Below are positions 1 to 6,937 of a stretch of 14,698 nucleotides of DNA, piece by piece. The position numbers and the translations under genes were made by a program. The stretch's first letter is position 1; each line of letters opens with the position of its first letter. Origin of the DNA: Candidatus Acetothermia bacterium (GTDB lineage: Bacteria > Bipolaricaulota > Bipolaricaulia > RBG-16-55-9 > DRXL01); the NCBI GenBank assembly GCA_028275205.1, contig JAPWVB010000025.1, forward strand, positions 1 through 14,698, given 5' to 3'. A model generated the notes under the pieces. It was not told where the DNA came from, did not search any database, and was given only the letters and a program-made list of their open reading frames with translations.

Positions 1-252
1 CGCACTGCCCACTTGGGCGGCCTCTTGGCCAAGCAACGGGGCATACGTCCCTAAGCGCCCTTGTCGTTGCAGGGCCAAGGCGCGCTCGTCGAAGAGGCGC
101 GCCGCGACCATCCAGCGATAGAGCGTCTTAAAATCGTGGGGCTTGAGTCCTAGCTCGACAACCTCCGTAGGATTGGCCATGCCGTCAGGCCCCAAAATCT
201 GAACGAACGGGACAAGTGGTTCACGCTGAGCTATCGTTGCCTTGGTTGCCAT
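1..252 (-). CDS. pdhA: Pyruvate dehydrogenase E1 component, alpha subunit (N-terminal 84 residues; runs off the window)
   Basis: The reverse strand from the ATG at 252 reads MATKATIAQREPLVPFVQIL and continues open to base 1. The segment around residues 50-84, with MVAARLFDERALALQRQGRLG followed by a GQEAAQVGSA motif, is the typical N-terminal signature of thiamine-diphosphate E1 alpha subunits of pyruvate or branched-chain 2-oxoacid dehydrogenases. The enzyme decarboxylates pyruvate and passes the acetyl group to lipoyl-E2. A GGAGGG ribosome-binding site lies about six bases before the ATG, inside the end of lipA, and the two genes are one base apart, so they are almost certainly cotranscribed. 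The lipA neighbour favours a lipoate-dependent complex. The thiamine-diphosphate site is outside the window, so the exact 2-oxoacid substrate cannot be fixed, although pyruvate is the best guess. Confidence 0.85.
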   Translation of the reverse strand, partial: MATKATIAQREPLVPFVQILGPDGMANPTEVVELGLKPHDFKTLYRWMVAARLFDERALALQRQGRLGTYAPLLGQEAAQVGSA

Positions 253-253
253 T

Positions 254-1147
254 CTATCCCTCCACACTCTCTCTCAGTAGGCTCTTGACGAAAAACTCCC
301 CGGCGCGGTAGCTACTGCGCACTAGGGGTCCAGAAGCCACATAGCGAAATCCCAAAGCTTCGCCGATCTCTTTCCATTGGGCAAACTTATCAGGATGGAC
401 GTACTCCACAACTTCAAGGTGCCTTGGGCTGGGGCGCAAGTACTGCCCAATTGTCAAGATATCCACCCCCACCGCGCGCAGGTCGCGCATCGTCTGCACA
501 ACCTCTTCGTCGGTCTCCCCAAGCCCCACCATGATGGACGACTTTGTATAGCGCGTGGGATCGAGTTTTTTCACGTTCTCCAAGACAGCGAGAGACTGGC
601 GATACGACGCACGCCGATCGCGCACCCTGGGGGTCAGCCGTTCGACCGTCTCGATATTGTGATCAATGACATCAGGGTGTGCGTCTACGACTCTCTTCAG
701 CGCGTTGATGTCGCCACGAAAGTCAGGGATGAGCACTTCCACGAGGGTGCGAGGTGTTTTCTGCTTGATTGCTCGGATAGTTTTGGCAAAGTGTTCTGCA
801 CCCCCGTCGGGAAGGTCGTCCCTGGCGACGCTCGTCAAGACTATATAATCCAAGCCCCACTCGCTCACGACTTGGGCGACCTTCCACGGCTCAAGAGGAT
901 CTAAGTATCCCTTGGGATGCCCACTGGTGACGGCGCAGAAGCGGCAGCCCCGGGTGCAGACCGAGCCCATGAGCATGATCGTCGCGGTGCCGCTGCCCCA
1001 GCACTCGTGGACGTTGGGGCAATGAGCTTCCTCGCAGACGGTGTGCAATCCGTGTCTGCGCAGGGTCTCTTTAATCGCTATGTAGTTCTGGCCCGCCGGC
1101 GGTCGGATCTTGAGCCACTCGGGCTTCGTGCGCGTCGTGACCGCGAT
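254..1147 (-). CDS. lipA: Lipoyl synthase (radical SAM); start codon uncertain, possibly ATC
   Basis: LipA inserts two sulfur atoms into protein-bound octanoyl groups to make the lipoyl cofactor of 2-oxoacid dehydrogenases and the glycine cleavage system. Counting from 1147, the auxiliary cluster motif C-x4-C-x5-C is at residues 38-49, the radical-SAM motif CTRGCRFC at 64-71, and the C-terminal RSSY serine ligand near 277-280. All are intact, and about 297 residues is a normal length. Conserved LipA N-terminal sequence (KPEWLKIRPPAG...AIKETLRRHGLHTVCEEA) extends upstream of the first standard start, the TTG at 1048. No ATG, GTG or TTG exists in this frame before an in-frame TGA at 1156-1154. 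The best start is ATC at 1147, nine bases after GGGAG, giving I/M-AVTTRTKPEWLK. A single-base change from ATG or a rare start are equally possible. A good promoter lies just upstream. The stop is one base before pdhA. Confidence 0.9.
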   Translation of the reverse strand: MAVTTRTKPEWLKIRPPAGQNYIAIKETLRRHGLHTVCEEAHCPNVHECWGSGTATIMLMGSVCTRGCRFCAVTSGHPKGYLDPLEPWKVAQVVSEWGLDYIVLTSVARDDLPDGGAEHFAKTIRAIKQKTPRTLVEVLIPDFRGDINALKRVVDAHPDVIDHNIETVERLTPRVRDRRASYRQSLAVLENVKKLDPTRYTKSSIMVGLGETDEEVVQTMRDLRAVGVDILTIGQYLRPSPRHLEVVEYVHPDKFAQWKEIGEALGFRYVASGPLVRSSYRAGEFFVKSLLRESVEG

Positions 1148-1181
1148 AGTGCCTCACTCCCTTGATTGATACGTCGCAAGC

Positions 1182-1210
1182 ATTATAGAGCATAGAGAGG
1201 AGTGTTGCAA
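1182..1210 (-). promoter_or_regulatory. Sigma-70-type promoter of lipA-pdhA
   Basis: On the minus strand a -35 hexamer TTGCAA (1210-1205) is followed after exactly 17 bases by a perfect -10 TATAAT (1187-1182). The predicted transcript starts near 1175. That leaves a leader of about 28 bases containing GGGAGTGAGG before the proposed lipA start at 1147. The promoter sits in the short divergent gap shared with the DNA glycosylase gene. Confidence 0.7.
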
Positions 1211-1245
1211 AAACTCTGTATAATACGGCGGATTCGCCCTTCGAG

Positions 1246-1833
1246 GTGATCGTCGGGGCGATCCTCACGCAGTCAACGAATTGGCGCAACGTTGAGCGCG
1301 CCATCGAAAATCTGAAAAAACACAACGTCCTCACGCCCAAACGACTCAGCAAACTCCCCGAAGAGAAGCTCGCCCAGCTCATCCGCCCCGCAGGGTACTT
1401 CCGCCAGAAAGCAAAAAAGCTGAAAGCGTTTGTCGCGCATCTCCACGCTCACTATGGCGGCGATCTTCGTGGAATGCTTGCGCAACCCACAAAAAAGCTT
1501 CGAGCCGAGCTTCTCTCGATCTGGGGCATCGGCCCGGAGACGGCAGACTCTATTCTGCTCTATGCGGCAAATAAGCCGGTCTTCGTCGTGGATGCGTATA
1601 CGAAGAGAATCTTCTCGCGGCTAGGGCTGATCAGCTCACAGATCTCTTACGATGAGCTTCAGCGATTGTGTATGGCCCAGCTCCCCAAGAGTGCAAAACT
1701 CTTCAACGAATATCACGCGCTGCTCGTGCGCCACGGAAAAGAGATCTGCCGCCCTCAGCCCCGTTGTGAGCGGTGCGTGCTCGCTCGCGCGTGTCAGTTC
1801 TACCGGCGCAGCTCTTCGGGTTTGGGCAGATAG
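1246..1833 (+). CDS. Endonuclease III-superfamily DNA glycosylase, MagIII-like (HhH-GPD with 4Fe-4S motif); N-terminus uncertain
   Basis: This is a helix-hairpin-helix DNA glycosylase for base excision repair. The conserved LTQSTNWRNVE motif is near residues 7-17, the HhH is GIGPETADSILLYA, the catalytic aspartate lies in VFVVDAYTKR, and a C-terminal cluster motif C-x5-C-x2-C-x5-C follows (CRPQPRCERCVLARAC). The position of the EndoIII AP-lyase lysine (GVGRKTA) is glutamate here, as in Helicobacter MagIII (GIGKESA). A monofunctional alkyl-base glycosylase is therefore likelier than a true Nth. The 195-residue product from GTG 1246 begins inside the first conserved motif. The frame is open back to 1189 and encodes DSPFEV before the GTG, which matches the family, so the true start may lie upstream, but no standard codon is there. 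No ribosome-binding site is visible. The 3' end overlaps the convergent gene by 34 bases. Confidence 0.8.
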   Translation: MIVGAILTQSTNWRNVERAIENLKKHNVLTPKRLSKLPEEKLAQLIRPAGYFRQKAKKLKAFVAHLHAHYGGDLRGMLAQPTKKLRAELLSIWGIGPETADSILLYAANKPVFVVDAYTKRIFSRLGLISSQISYDELQRLCMAQLPKSAKLFNEYHALLVRHGKEICRPQPRCERCVLARACQFYRRSSSGLGR

Positions 1834-2357
1834 AAGCGCGCGCCGTTGAGCGCCCGCAGGGTTTGATCTGCCGGCCCGCGTTCGTCGAACGCCAGATCAA
1901 CCCCGCGCTCGCTGGCGCCCTCGGTGTCCATCAGCCCAGCGTCAACGTCGTACTTTACGTTCAGGGGGATATAGACATTGAAGAGCTCGCGCAGCTTGTT
2001 CCCCCGATCGTCGTAGACGACCCCCTGATAGATGACAAACTGCAATTTCGGGCTCCAGAAGCGATATCCAAACTCGACGGCAAGCTTTGCGTAGTTGCCC
2101 TCGCTCGTCTTGATATAGATGAGGGTGCCCTGGATCTTGCCCGTGTCGCCGTTATGTCTGTCGAGATCGGCGCGCGTGAGCTCGGTTGTATCGTAAGAAG
2201 CGCGCTGGAGCATCGAGAACGTGATCTCGCCAAACCCCAACTGATGGGCCAAAAGTAGCGACTGCACAAGCGCGATCACGAGCGCGAGCGCGATCGCTGC
2301 CCCCAGCACGATCATCAGGCGTCCGTAAGTCAAGCCGCGCTTTCGTTGTGGCTCCAT
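1800..2357 (-). CDS. Membrane-anchored protein of unknown function
   Basis: I do not recognise this 185-residue protein. A basic N-terminus (MEPQRKRGLTYGR) is followed by a single hydrophobic segment at about residues 14-38, LMIVLGAAIALALVIALVQS and onward, which looks like an uncleaved signal anchor. The remaining 145 residues are polar and beta-rich (GTLIYIKT, YAKLAVEFGYRFW, LQFVIYQGVVYDDRG, LFNVYIPL), consistent with a small extracytoplasmic domain. There are no cysteines, no lipobox and no catalytic signature. It starts 31 bases after the stop of the RnfC-like gene on the same strand, so the two probably form one transcript and may act together at the membrane. Its last 34 bases overlap the convergent glycosylase gene. 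Confidence 0.75.
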   Translation of the reverse strand: MEPQRKRGLTYGRLMIVLGAAIALALVIALVQSLLLAHQLGFGEITFSMLQRASYDTTELTRADLDRHNGDTGKIQGTLIYIKTSEGNYAKLAVEFGYRFWSPKLQFVIYQGVVYDDRGNKLRELFNVYIPLNVKYDVDAGLMDTEGASERGVDLAFDERGPADQTLRALNGARFYLPKPEELRR

Positions 2358-2388
2358 GCTTTTACTCTCGCTGTGCCGGCGACTTGAG

Positions 2389-3477
2389 TTATTTCTTCTC
2401 GATCCGCACGAATTTTTCGGTCACTTCGGTGACGACCCCATCAATGCTCGCGTGATGGGCGACGCTGAGGAGATTGAAGTCGTTGATGGGGCCGTCGAGG
2501 GGTTTGGCAATAGGATCACCGACTTTGACCCTATCGCCGACCTTGACAATGGGGATGCTGGGCTTGCCGCGCGGGCCGTCTTGATGCATGAAGATCTTCA
2601 CTCGCGTCACTTTGTCGCGAATATCTAAGACGTCTGCAGGCGTGGGATGCCAATCTAGATAGCGCTCAAGGCCCAACTTCTTCATGGCTTCAGGGAGGGT
2701 GTCGTCCCACGTGGGGGCGGGCTGGCCCGGCAGCGGCCGCAAGCTCACTTGGTCAGCGACGTATTTGGCCGCTTCGATCACTAAGAAGCCGTTGGTCTTC
2801 TTAGTGACGGCGTGCTCGCCGACGTTGACCCTGTCGCCCATCAGTGGGCCACCGTCGAGTACGGCTAATTTATTATATCGTGTTGTGTCCACGCCGATCA
2901 TCGCGAGAATATCTATCAAATACGTGCCGACGGGGGCGAGCACGACGGTCTGTTTGGCGACCTCGCCGTAGACGTTCAAGTATTTTTCCGTAACGGGCTG
3001 GCCCAGGAAGATGGCCCGGTACATATTGTAGACGGTCTCGACGTTGTTGACCGTCACGCCGACGTGCAAGGGGATCTTCCCTGGTGGCACTTCCATCCCT
3101 GTCACGGCCTTGGTGAGCCATTTCTCCTCGCCCATGCCGTAGATGCTAGGGGTGTAGCGAATGTCGAAGCCATACTTCTCCCTGAGGGGCTCCAAGAGCT
3201 TTTTATCTTTCTCTTTGGCCCCGATGAAGATCTGCTCGAAGCCGAAGATCTTCTTCAGCGCTGCGAAGATCTCGACAAACGCCTCGGCTTTGCTGATCAG
3301 TAAGATCTTGTCGGCTTCGTAGCCCGGTTCGCCCTCCTCGGCATTGACGATGAGAATCTTTGTGGGGGTGAGGTACTTAAAGTACGTGGGGAAGCCGGCG
3401 CCGCCCGCGCCGATCAATCCCATCTCGCGGAAGAGTTTGACAGCGTCCTCACGGGTTTGTACCGTTACAGTAGCCAT
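2389..3477 (-). CDS. RnfC/PduS-like flavin-domain (Complex1_51K + SLBB) protein lacking the ferredoxin domain and all cysteines
   Basis: The N-terminus has the NADH/FMN-binding fold signature of NuoF/RnfC/PduS proteins: GLIGAGGAGFPTYFK at about residues 20-34, NAEEGEPGYEADK at 45-57, and VNNVETV near 143. An SLBB-like stretch (EVAKQTVVLAPVGTYLIDIL...LDGGPLMG) follows at about 170-215. The C-terminus (about 300-362) is an RnfC-type barrel-sandwich hybrid with PIVKVGDRVKVGDPIAKPL and HHASIDGVVTEVTEKFV. That order is the PduS/PrdC arrangement. Those relatives carry two CxxCxxC-type 4Fe-4S motifs between SLBB and sandwich. Here the protein has no cysteine at all and the linker runs straight to LGLERYLDWHPTP. 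It may bind flavin and NADH but cannot relay electrons through its own clusters. Its promoter is at 3525-3553, and a membrane-anchored protein gene follows. Function is unknown, with an electron-transfer or scaffold role inferred. Confidence 0.8.
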   Translation of the reverse strand: MATVTVQTREDAVKLFREMGLIGAGGAGFPTYFKYLTPTKILIVNAEEGEPGYEADKILLISKAEAFVEIFAALKKIFGFEQIFIGAKEKDKKLLEPLREKYGFDIRYTPSIYGMGEEKWLTKAVTGMEVPPGKIPLHVGVTVNNVETVYNMYRAIFLGQPVTEKYLNVYGEVAKQTVVLAPVGTYLIDILAMIGVDTTRYNKLAVLDGGPLMGDRVNVGEHAVTKKTNGFLVIEAAKYVADQVSLRPLPGQPAPTWDDTLPEAMKKLGLERYLDWHPTPADVLDIRDKVTRVKIFMHQDGPRGKPSIPIVKVGDRVKVGDPIAKPLDGPINDFNLLSVAHHASIDGVVTEVTEKFVRIEKK

Positions 3478-3524
3478 ATGAGTACGATCACCTAAGCTTC
3501 TGATAGTGTTCTGTGATGCTCAGC

Positions 3525-3553
3525 ATTATATGCTCAAAGGGGGAGTTGGTCAA
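3525..3553 (-). promoter_or_regulatory. Sigma-70-type promoter of the RnfC-like unit
   Basis: The minus strand carries a -35 TTGACC (3553-3548), a 17-base spacer and a perfect -10 TATAAT (3530-3525). Transcription would start near 3518, about 40 bases before the ATG at 3477. AGGTGA lies roughly ten bases before that ATG. Confidence 0.75.
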
Positions 3554-3601
3554 GCGCATCTTCTGGCATAAGCACGCGCGCTGTGCTAAGCTCAAAGAGC
3601 T

Positions 3602-4528
3602 ATGATCGAAAGCCTTGCTCGTCAGCCCGCTCAGGCATATCTGATCGTCGGCACGACAGCTGCGCAGTTTGCCCACCAGTTCGCGCAGCATCTCTTCTGC
3701 CCCAAAGGATGCGGAACCTGCGCACATTGCTCGAAACTCGCTCACGGCACCCATCCCGATCTCACGTGGGTGAGCAAGTCGGGGAAACGCATCTCTATAG
3801 ACCAAGTCCGTGAATTACAGCAGAAAGCGCTCTATCCCCCTGTTGAAGCCCCAAAGAAAATTTACGTCATCGAGAGCGTCGAAGATTTGAGCCTCGAAGC
3901 TGCTAACAGCCTGCTCAAAATTCTCGAAACCCCGCCCCGATATCTAATTTTTCTTCTGATCGCCAGAAGCACCAATATCTTGCCAACGATCCTCTCGCGC
4001 TGCCAAATTGTGAAGCTCCCCACGCCGCCACGCCATCAGATAGAAAAAATTCTACGCGAGCGCGGCCTGAGCGACTCTGAGATCGAACTTCTTCTGAGTC
4101 TCACGAAGGGCCTCATGCCCGATGAGCCCCTCATCGAAGCCGTTCGACAATTCGCCCCACAGCACCAAAAACTCCAAGAGCAACTGACGAAGCTTCCCGA
4201 CCCAGAGCTGTGGAACTCCCTCAGCGAAGCCAATCCCTTCGTGCGCCGTGAAGCGATCTTAGAGCTCTTGGAGCGCCTAAGCAGCTACACCAGTGCCCAC
4301 GTGTTAGCCCTTGCAGCCCTGCTAGGCAAGAGCGACCCTGATGTGATCGAATCGTTCATCCAAGAGGCGCTCTATTGGTACCGCGATCGGCTTGTGCTTG
4401 AAGGTAGGGCTGAAGGAGGAATCCTCGCCCTTGAGACAGCTTTGTGGAAGATCCAGCGCAACGCCAACGTACAATTGCTGATGGAATCGCTGCTCTTCAC
4501 ACTGCGACAGGCTCGAGCGCCTGCATAA
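3602..4528 (+). CDS. holB: DNA polymerase III, delta-prime subunit (clamp loader)
   Basis: Delta-prime is the structural stator of the clamp loader that opens the beta sliding clamp. The 308-residue product is normal in length. It has the zinc motif C-x3-C-x2-C-x2-C (Cys33, 37, 40, 43), the SIDQVRELQQK segment, the degenerate Walker B and following region (YVIESVEDLSLEAANSLLKILETPP), and the clamp-loader SRC motif (TILSRCQIVKLP). The usual P-loop GxxGxGKT is absent; VGTTAAQFAHQFAQ stands in its place. This fits a delta-prime that does not hydrolyse ATP and excludes DnaX/tau. The start is the ATG at 3602, preceded by a weak AAAGAGC. It is divergent from the RnfC-like unit and its last 32 bases overlap the end of hflX. 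Confidence 0.9.
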   Translation: MIESLARQPAQAYLIVGTTAAQFAHQFAQHLFCPKGCGTCAHCSKLAHGTHPDLTWVSKSGKRISIDQVRELQQKALYPPVEAPKKIYVIESVEDLSLEAANSLLKILETPPRYLIFLLIARSTNILPTILSRCQIVKLPTPPRHQIEKILRERGLSDSEIELLLSLTKGLMPDEPLIEAVRQFAPQHQKLQEQLTKLPDPELWNSLSEANPFVRREAILELLERLSSYTSAHVLALAALLGKSDPDVIESFIQEALYWYRDRLVLEGRAEGGILALETALWKIQRNANVQLLMESLLFTLRQARAPA

Positions 4529-5648
4529 TCCTCTGGGTGAGCTCTTCTAGCCCTATCCCCTCTCGAGCGCTCAGCACGACCGCCTGAGGGATCGTCGAGA
4601 GCGCCAACTCCAGACGCTTGTGATCTTCTGGGGTCTGCAGCTTGTCGGCTTTGTTGAGAGCATTGATCAAGGGTGGACGATGCCCATTCTTGAATATATC
4701 GTTGAGCACCTCGACGATCGTGCGCCAGTGGTCGAAGATGTGAGGGCTAGAGATATCCAAGACGTTGAGCAAGAGATCGGCGTCGCGAGCTGCTTCGAGC
4801 GTCGCTGCGAACGCCGGGATGAGCTCATGGGGGAGCTTCTTAATAAACCCAACGGTATCCGTGACGACCACAAGTCTTCCATTGGGGAGAAGGAGCTTGC
4901 GCGTCAACGGGTCCAACGTCGCAAAGAGCTTGTCCTCGATGAACGTCTCCGCGCCTGTCAAGGCGCGCAAGAGCGTTGATTTGCCTGTATTGGTGTAGCC
5001 GATGAGAGCGATCTCTGGGATGTGGCGACGCATACGGAGCTTGCGACGCACCGCACGCTCTTGCTCGATTTTGGCCAACTGCTCTTTAATAGCATACATG
5101 CGGTGTCGGATGGCGTGACGCTCCTGAGCCAGACGAGTCTCGCCAGGGCCGCGCGTGCCAATCCCCGCGCCGGGCTGCCCCAGCGCCTCAGCCCATCCGC
5201 GCAACCTTGGCAAGAGATACTCCAACTGCGCCAGCTCCACTTGGAGTTTGGCTTCCTTGGAGCGTGCCCGCTGCGCAAAGATATTCATAATCAATTGGGC
5301 GCGATCAATGATCTTCTTCTGAATGCGTTCCTCGAGGTTGCGAGATTGCGCGGGCGTGAGCGCATCGTTGAAGACGATGACATCGGCACGAGATTTGGCA
5401 GCAAGCTCGCGGAGTTCATCGGCTTTGCCCTTGCCAATAAAAAACGCCGGATCGGGCTTGTCACGCTTTTGCAGAACCGTCCGAAGGACTTCTAACCCCG
5501 CTGTCCGCGCAAGCTCCATCAGCTCTTCGATGGACTCGCGCTCCTGCCAGTCGGCCTCGTACCCCAGGTCCAACCCCACTAAGATCGCTCGTTCCCCAGA
5601 AAATATGCGTGCGCGCTCCCCAAGACGATCCTCTATGAGCTGATTCAT
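4497..5648 (-). CDS. hflX: GTPase HflX (ribosome-associated)
   Basis: HflX binds the 50S subunit and splits or rescues stalled ribosomes. The 383-residue protein has the N-terminal HflX domain with FFIGKGKADEL and FNDALTPAQSRNLEERI, the family hallmark GIGTRGPGETRLAQERHAIR at about 163-182, and a full G domain. G1 is GYTNTGKST (217-225), G2 is FATLDPLTR, G3 is DTVGFI (264-269), G4 is NKAD (332-335), and the G5-like SA is near 360. Its ATG overlaps the murA stop by four bases (ATGA), so it is translationally coupled as the last gene of the rho-M23-murA-hflX unit. Its 3' end overlaps the convergent holB gene. Confidence 0.95.
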   Translation of the reverse strand: MNQLIEDRLGERARIFSGERAILVGLDLGYEADWQERESIEELMELARTAGLEVLRTVLQKRDKPDPAFFIGKGKADELRELAAKSRADVIVFNDALTPAQSRNLEERIQKKIIDRAQLIMNIFAQRARSKEAKLQVELAQLEYLLPRLRGWAEALGQPGAGIGTRGPGETRLAQERHAIRHRMYAIKEQLAKIEQERAVRRKLRMRRHIPEIALIGYTNTGKSTLLRALTGAETFIEDKLFATLDPLTRKLLLPNGRLVVVTDTVGFIKKLPHELIPAFAATLEAARDADLLLNVLDISSPHIFDHWRTIVEVLNDIFKNGHRPPLINALNKADKLQTPEDHKRLELALSTIPQAVVLSAREGIGLEELTQRIMQALEPVAV

Positions 5649-6937
5649 CGAGTCTCCGCGGTCACGCTCCCTTCTACCGTGAGAGTCTCTTCTATTATAG
5701 CAGCCCCGAGGCGATTGAGATCACCCACAAGATCGCGATACCCCCGCCGGATATGCTCATCACGGTCTATGACGACCGTTGCCCCTTCGGCGATGAGGCC
5801 TGCAAGCACGAGCGCTGCGCCCGCTCGCACATCGTTGACGGAGACTTCGGCGCCGGAGAGCCCCGCTACCCCTTCGATCAGCGCCGTCGAGCCCTCCAGG
5901 CGGATCTGTGCCCCCATGCGGACGAGCTCGGCCGCGTGCGCGAACCGGCTCTCCCAGACCGTCTCCTTGATGATGCTCGACCCGCGCGCGACGCTGAGCA
6001 GCGCCATCATCTGGGGCTGTAAATCCGTAGGAAAGCCCGGATAGGGCCGAGCTTCCACACGCCCACCCACAAAGCTCCCCGGCCCATCGCTGATGACCCG
6101 CACGCTCTCCACGTGCTCGTGCACGGTGATCCCTAGCTCATCTAATTTGCTCAGGAGCGCTTCTAAATGTAACGGCTGACAGCGAGTGACGGTCACGTCC
6201 CCGCCCGCGATCGCTCCCGCGATGAGGAACGTCCCCGCATTGATGCGATCGGGGATGACGGTGTGCACGGCACCCGAGAGTTTTTTGGCCCCTTCGACCT
6301 GGAGCCGTCCCGGCTCGATCATGATCCCTGCGCCCATCTTTATCAAGAGCCGAGCCAAGTCGTGCACTTCCGGGTCCTGCGCGGGATTGCTGATGACCGT
6401 CCGCCCAGGGATGAGCGCCGCGGTCATCATGATCTGTTCGGTCGCGCCGACGGATGGATAATCGAGATGGATCTCTGCGGGATGGAGCCGCTCCGCGCGC
6501 GCGCCCCAGGATCCGCCCTGAGACGAGAGCTCTGCTCCGAGCGCTCTCAAGCCCTTCAGATGGAGATCAACAGGGCGAACGCCGATGGGGCAGCCCCCAG
6601 GCAAGGGCAGTTGACTAGAGCCATGTCGCGCCATCAGCGGCCCCAAGAGCAAAAACGACGCACGTAGCCTCCGCACCAGCTCCTCCGGGGGAGTTCCCAC
6701 AAGCTCTCTCTCCGTGCGGATGCTATAGACCCCCGGCTCCAGAAGAAGAACTCTCTTTCCGACGCTCTCCAGCAGCGCGATCATCGTGCGCACGTCCCCC
6801 ACATCGGGGACGTTCTCCAAGATCACCTCGTCGTCGGTGAGCACCGTCGCCGCTAAGAGGGGGAGCGCCGCGTTTTTGGCCCCGTCAACCGCGATCTCGC
6901 CAAAGAGCCGACGACCCCCGTAAACAGTCACTCTCAT
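5645..6937 (-). CDS. murA: UDP-N-acetylglucosamine 1-carboxyvinyltransferase
   Basis: MurA catalyses the first committed step of peptidoglycan synthesis, moving enolpyruvyl from PEP to UDP-GlcNAc in the cytoplasm. At 430 residues it is full length. It has DGAKNAALP with the Lys21-Asn22 pair, the catalytic loop PGGCPIGVRPVDLHLKGL with Cys116 (the fosfomycin target, so a fosfomycin-sensitive loop), GATEQIMMTAAL, the FPTDLQPQMMALL block and TVWESRFAHAAEL. Cysteine rather than aspartate in the loop separates it from the naturally resistant MurA type. It starts four bases inside the M23 peptidase gene and ends four bases inside hflX. The two cell-wall genes lie side by side. Confidence 0.96.
   Translation of the reverse strand: MRVTVYGGRRLFGEIAVDGAKNAALPLLAATVLTDDEVILENVPDVGDVRTMIALLESVGKRVLLLEPGVYSIRTERELVGTPPEELVRRLRASFLLLGPLMARHGSSQLPLPGGCPIGVRPVDLHLKGLRALGAELSSQGGSWGARAERLHPAEIHLDYPSVGATEQIMMTAALIPGRTVISNPAQDPEVHDLARLLIKMGAGIMIEPGRLQVEGAKKLSGAVHTVIPDRINAGTFLIAGAIAGGDVTVTRCQPLHLEALLSKLDELGITVHEHVESVRVISDGPGSFVGGRVEARPYPGFPTDLQPQMMALLSVARGSSIIKETVWESRFAHAAELVRMGAQIRLEGSTALIEGVAGLSGAEVSVNDVRAGAALVLAGLIAEGATVVIDRDEHIRRGYRDLVGDLNRLGAAIIEETLTVEGSVTAETR

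Noticed and set aside
1219..1224. TATAAT as part of a plus-strand promoter for the glycosylase
   Set aside because: No -35-like hexamer is found 16-19 bases upstream (TTGCAA is only 8 bases away), so it is not listed as a promoter.
1071..1382. 103-residue minus-strand reading frame across the lipA-glycosylase gap
   Set aside because: It is antisense to the glycosylase and out of frame with lipA, with no protein-like signature. It matters only as the alternative frame for a possible lipA GTG start.
3878..4005. holB as a DnaX (tau/gamma) or replication factor C gene
   Set aside because: There is no Walker A P-loop and the length is that of delta-prime.
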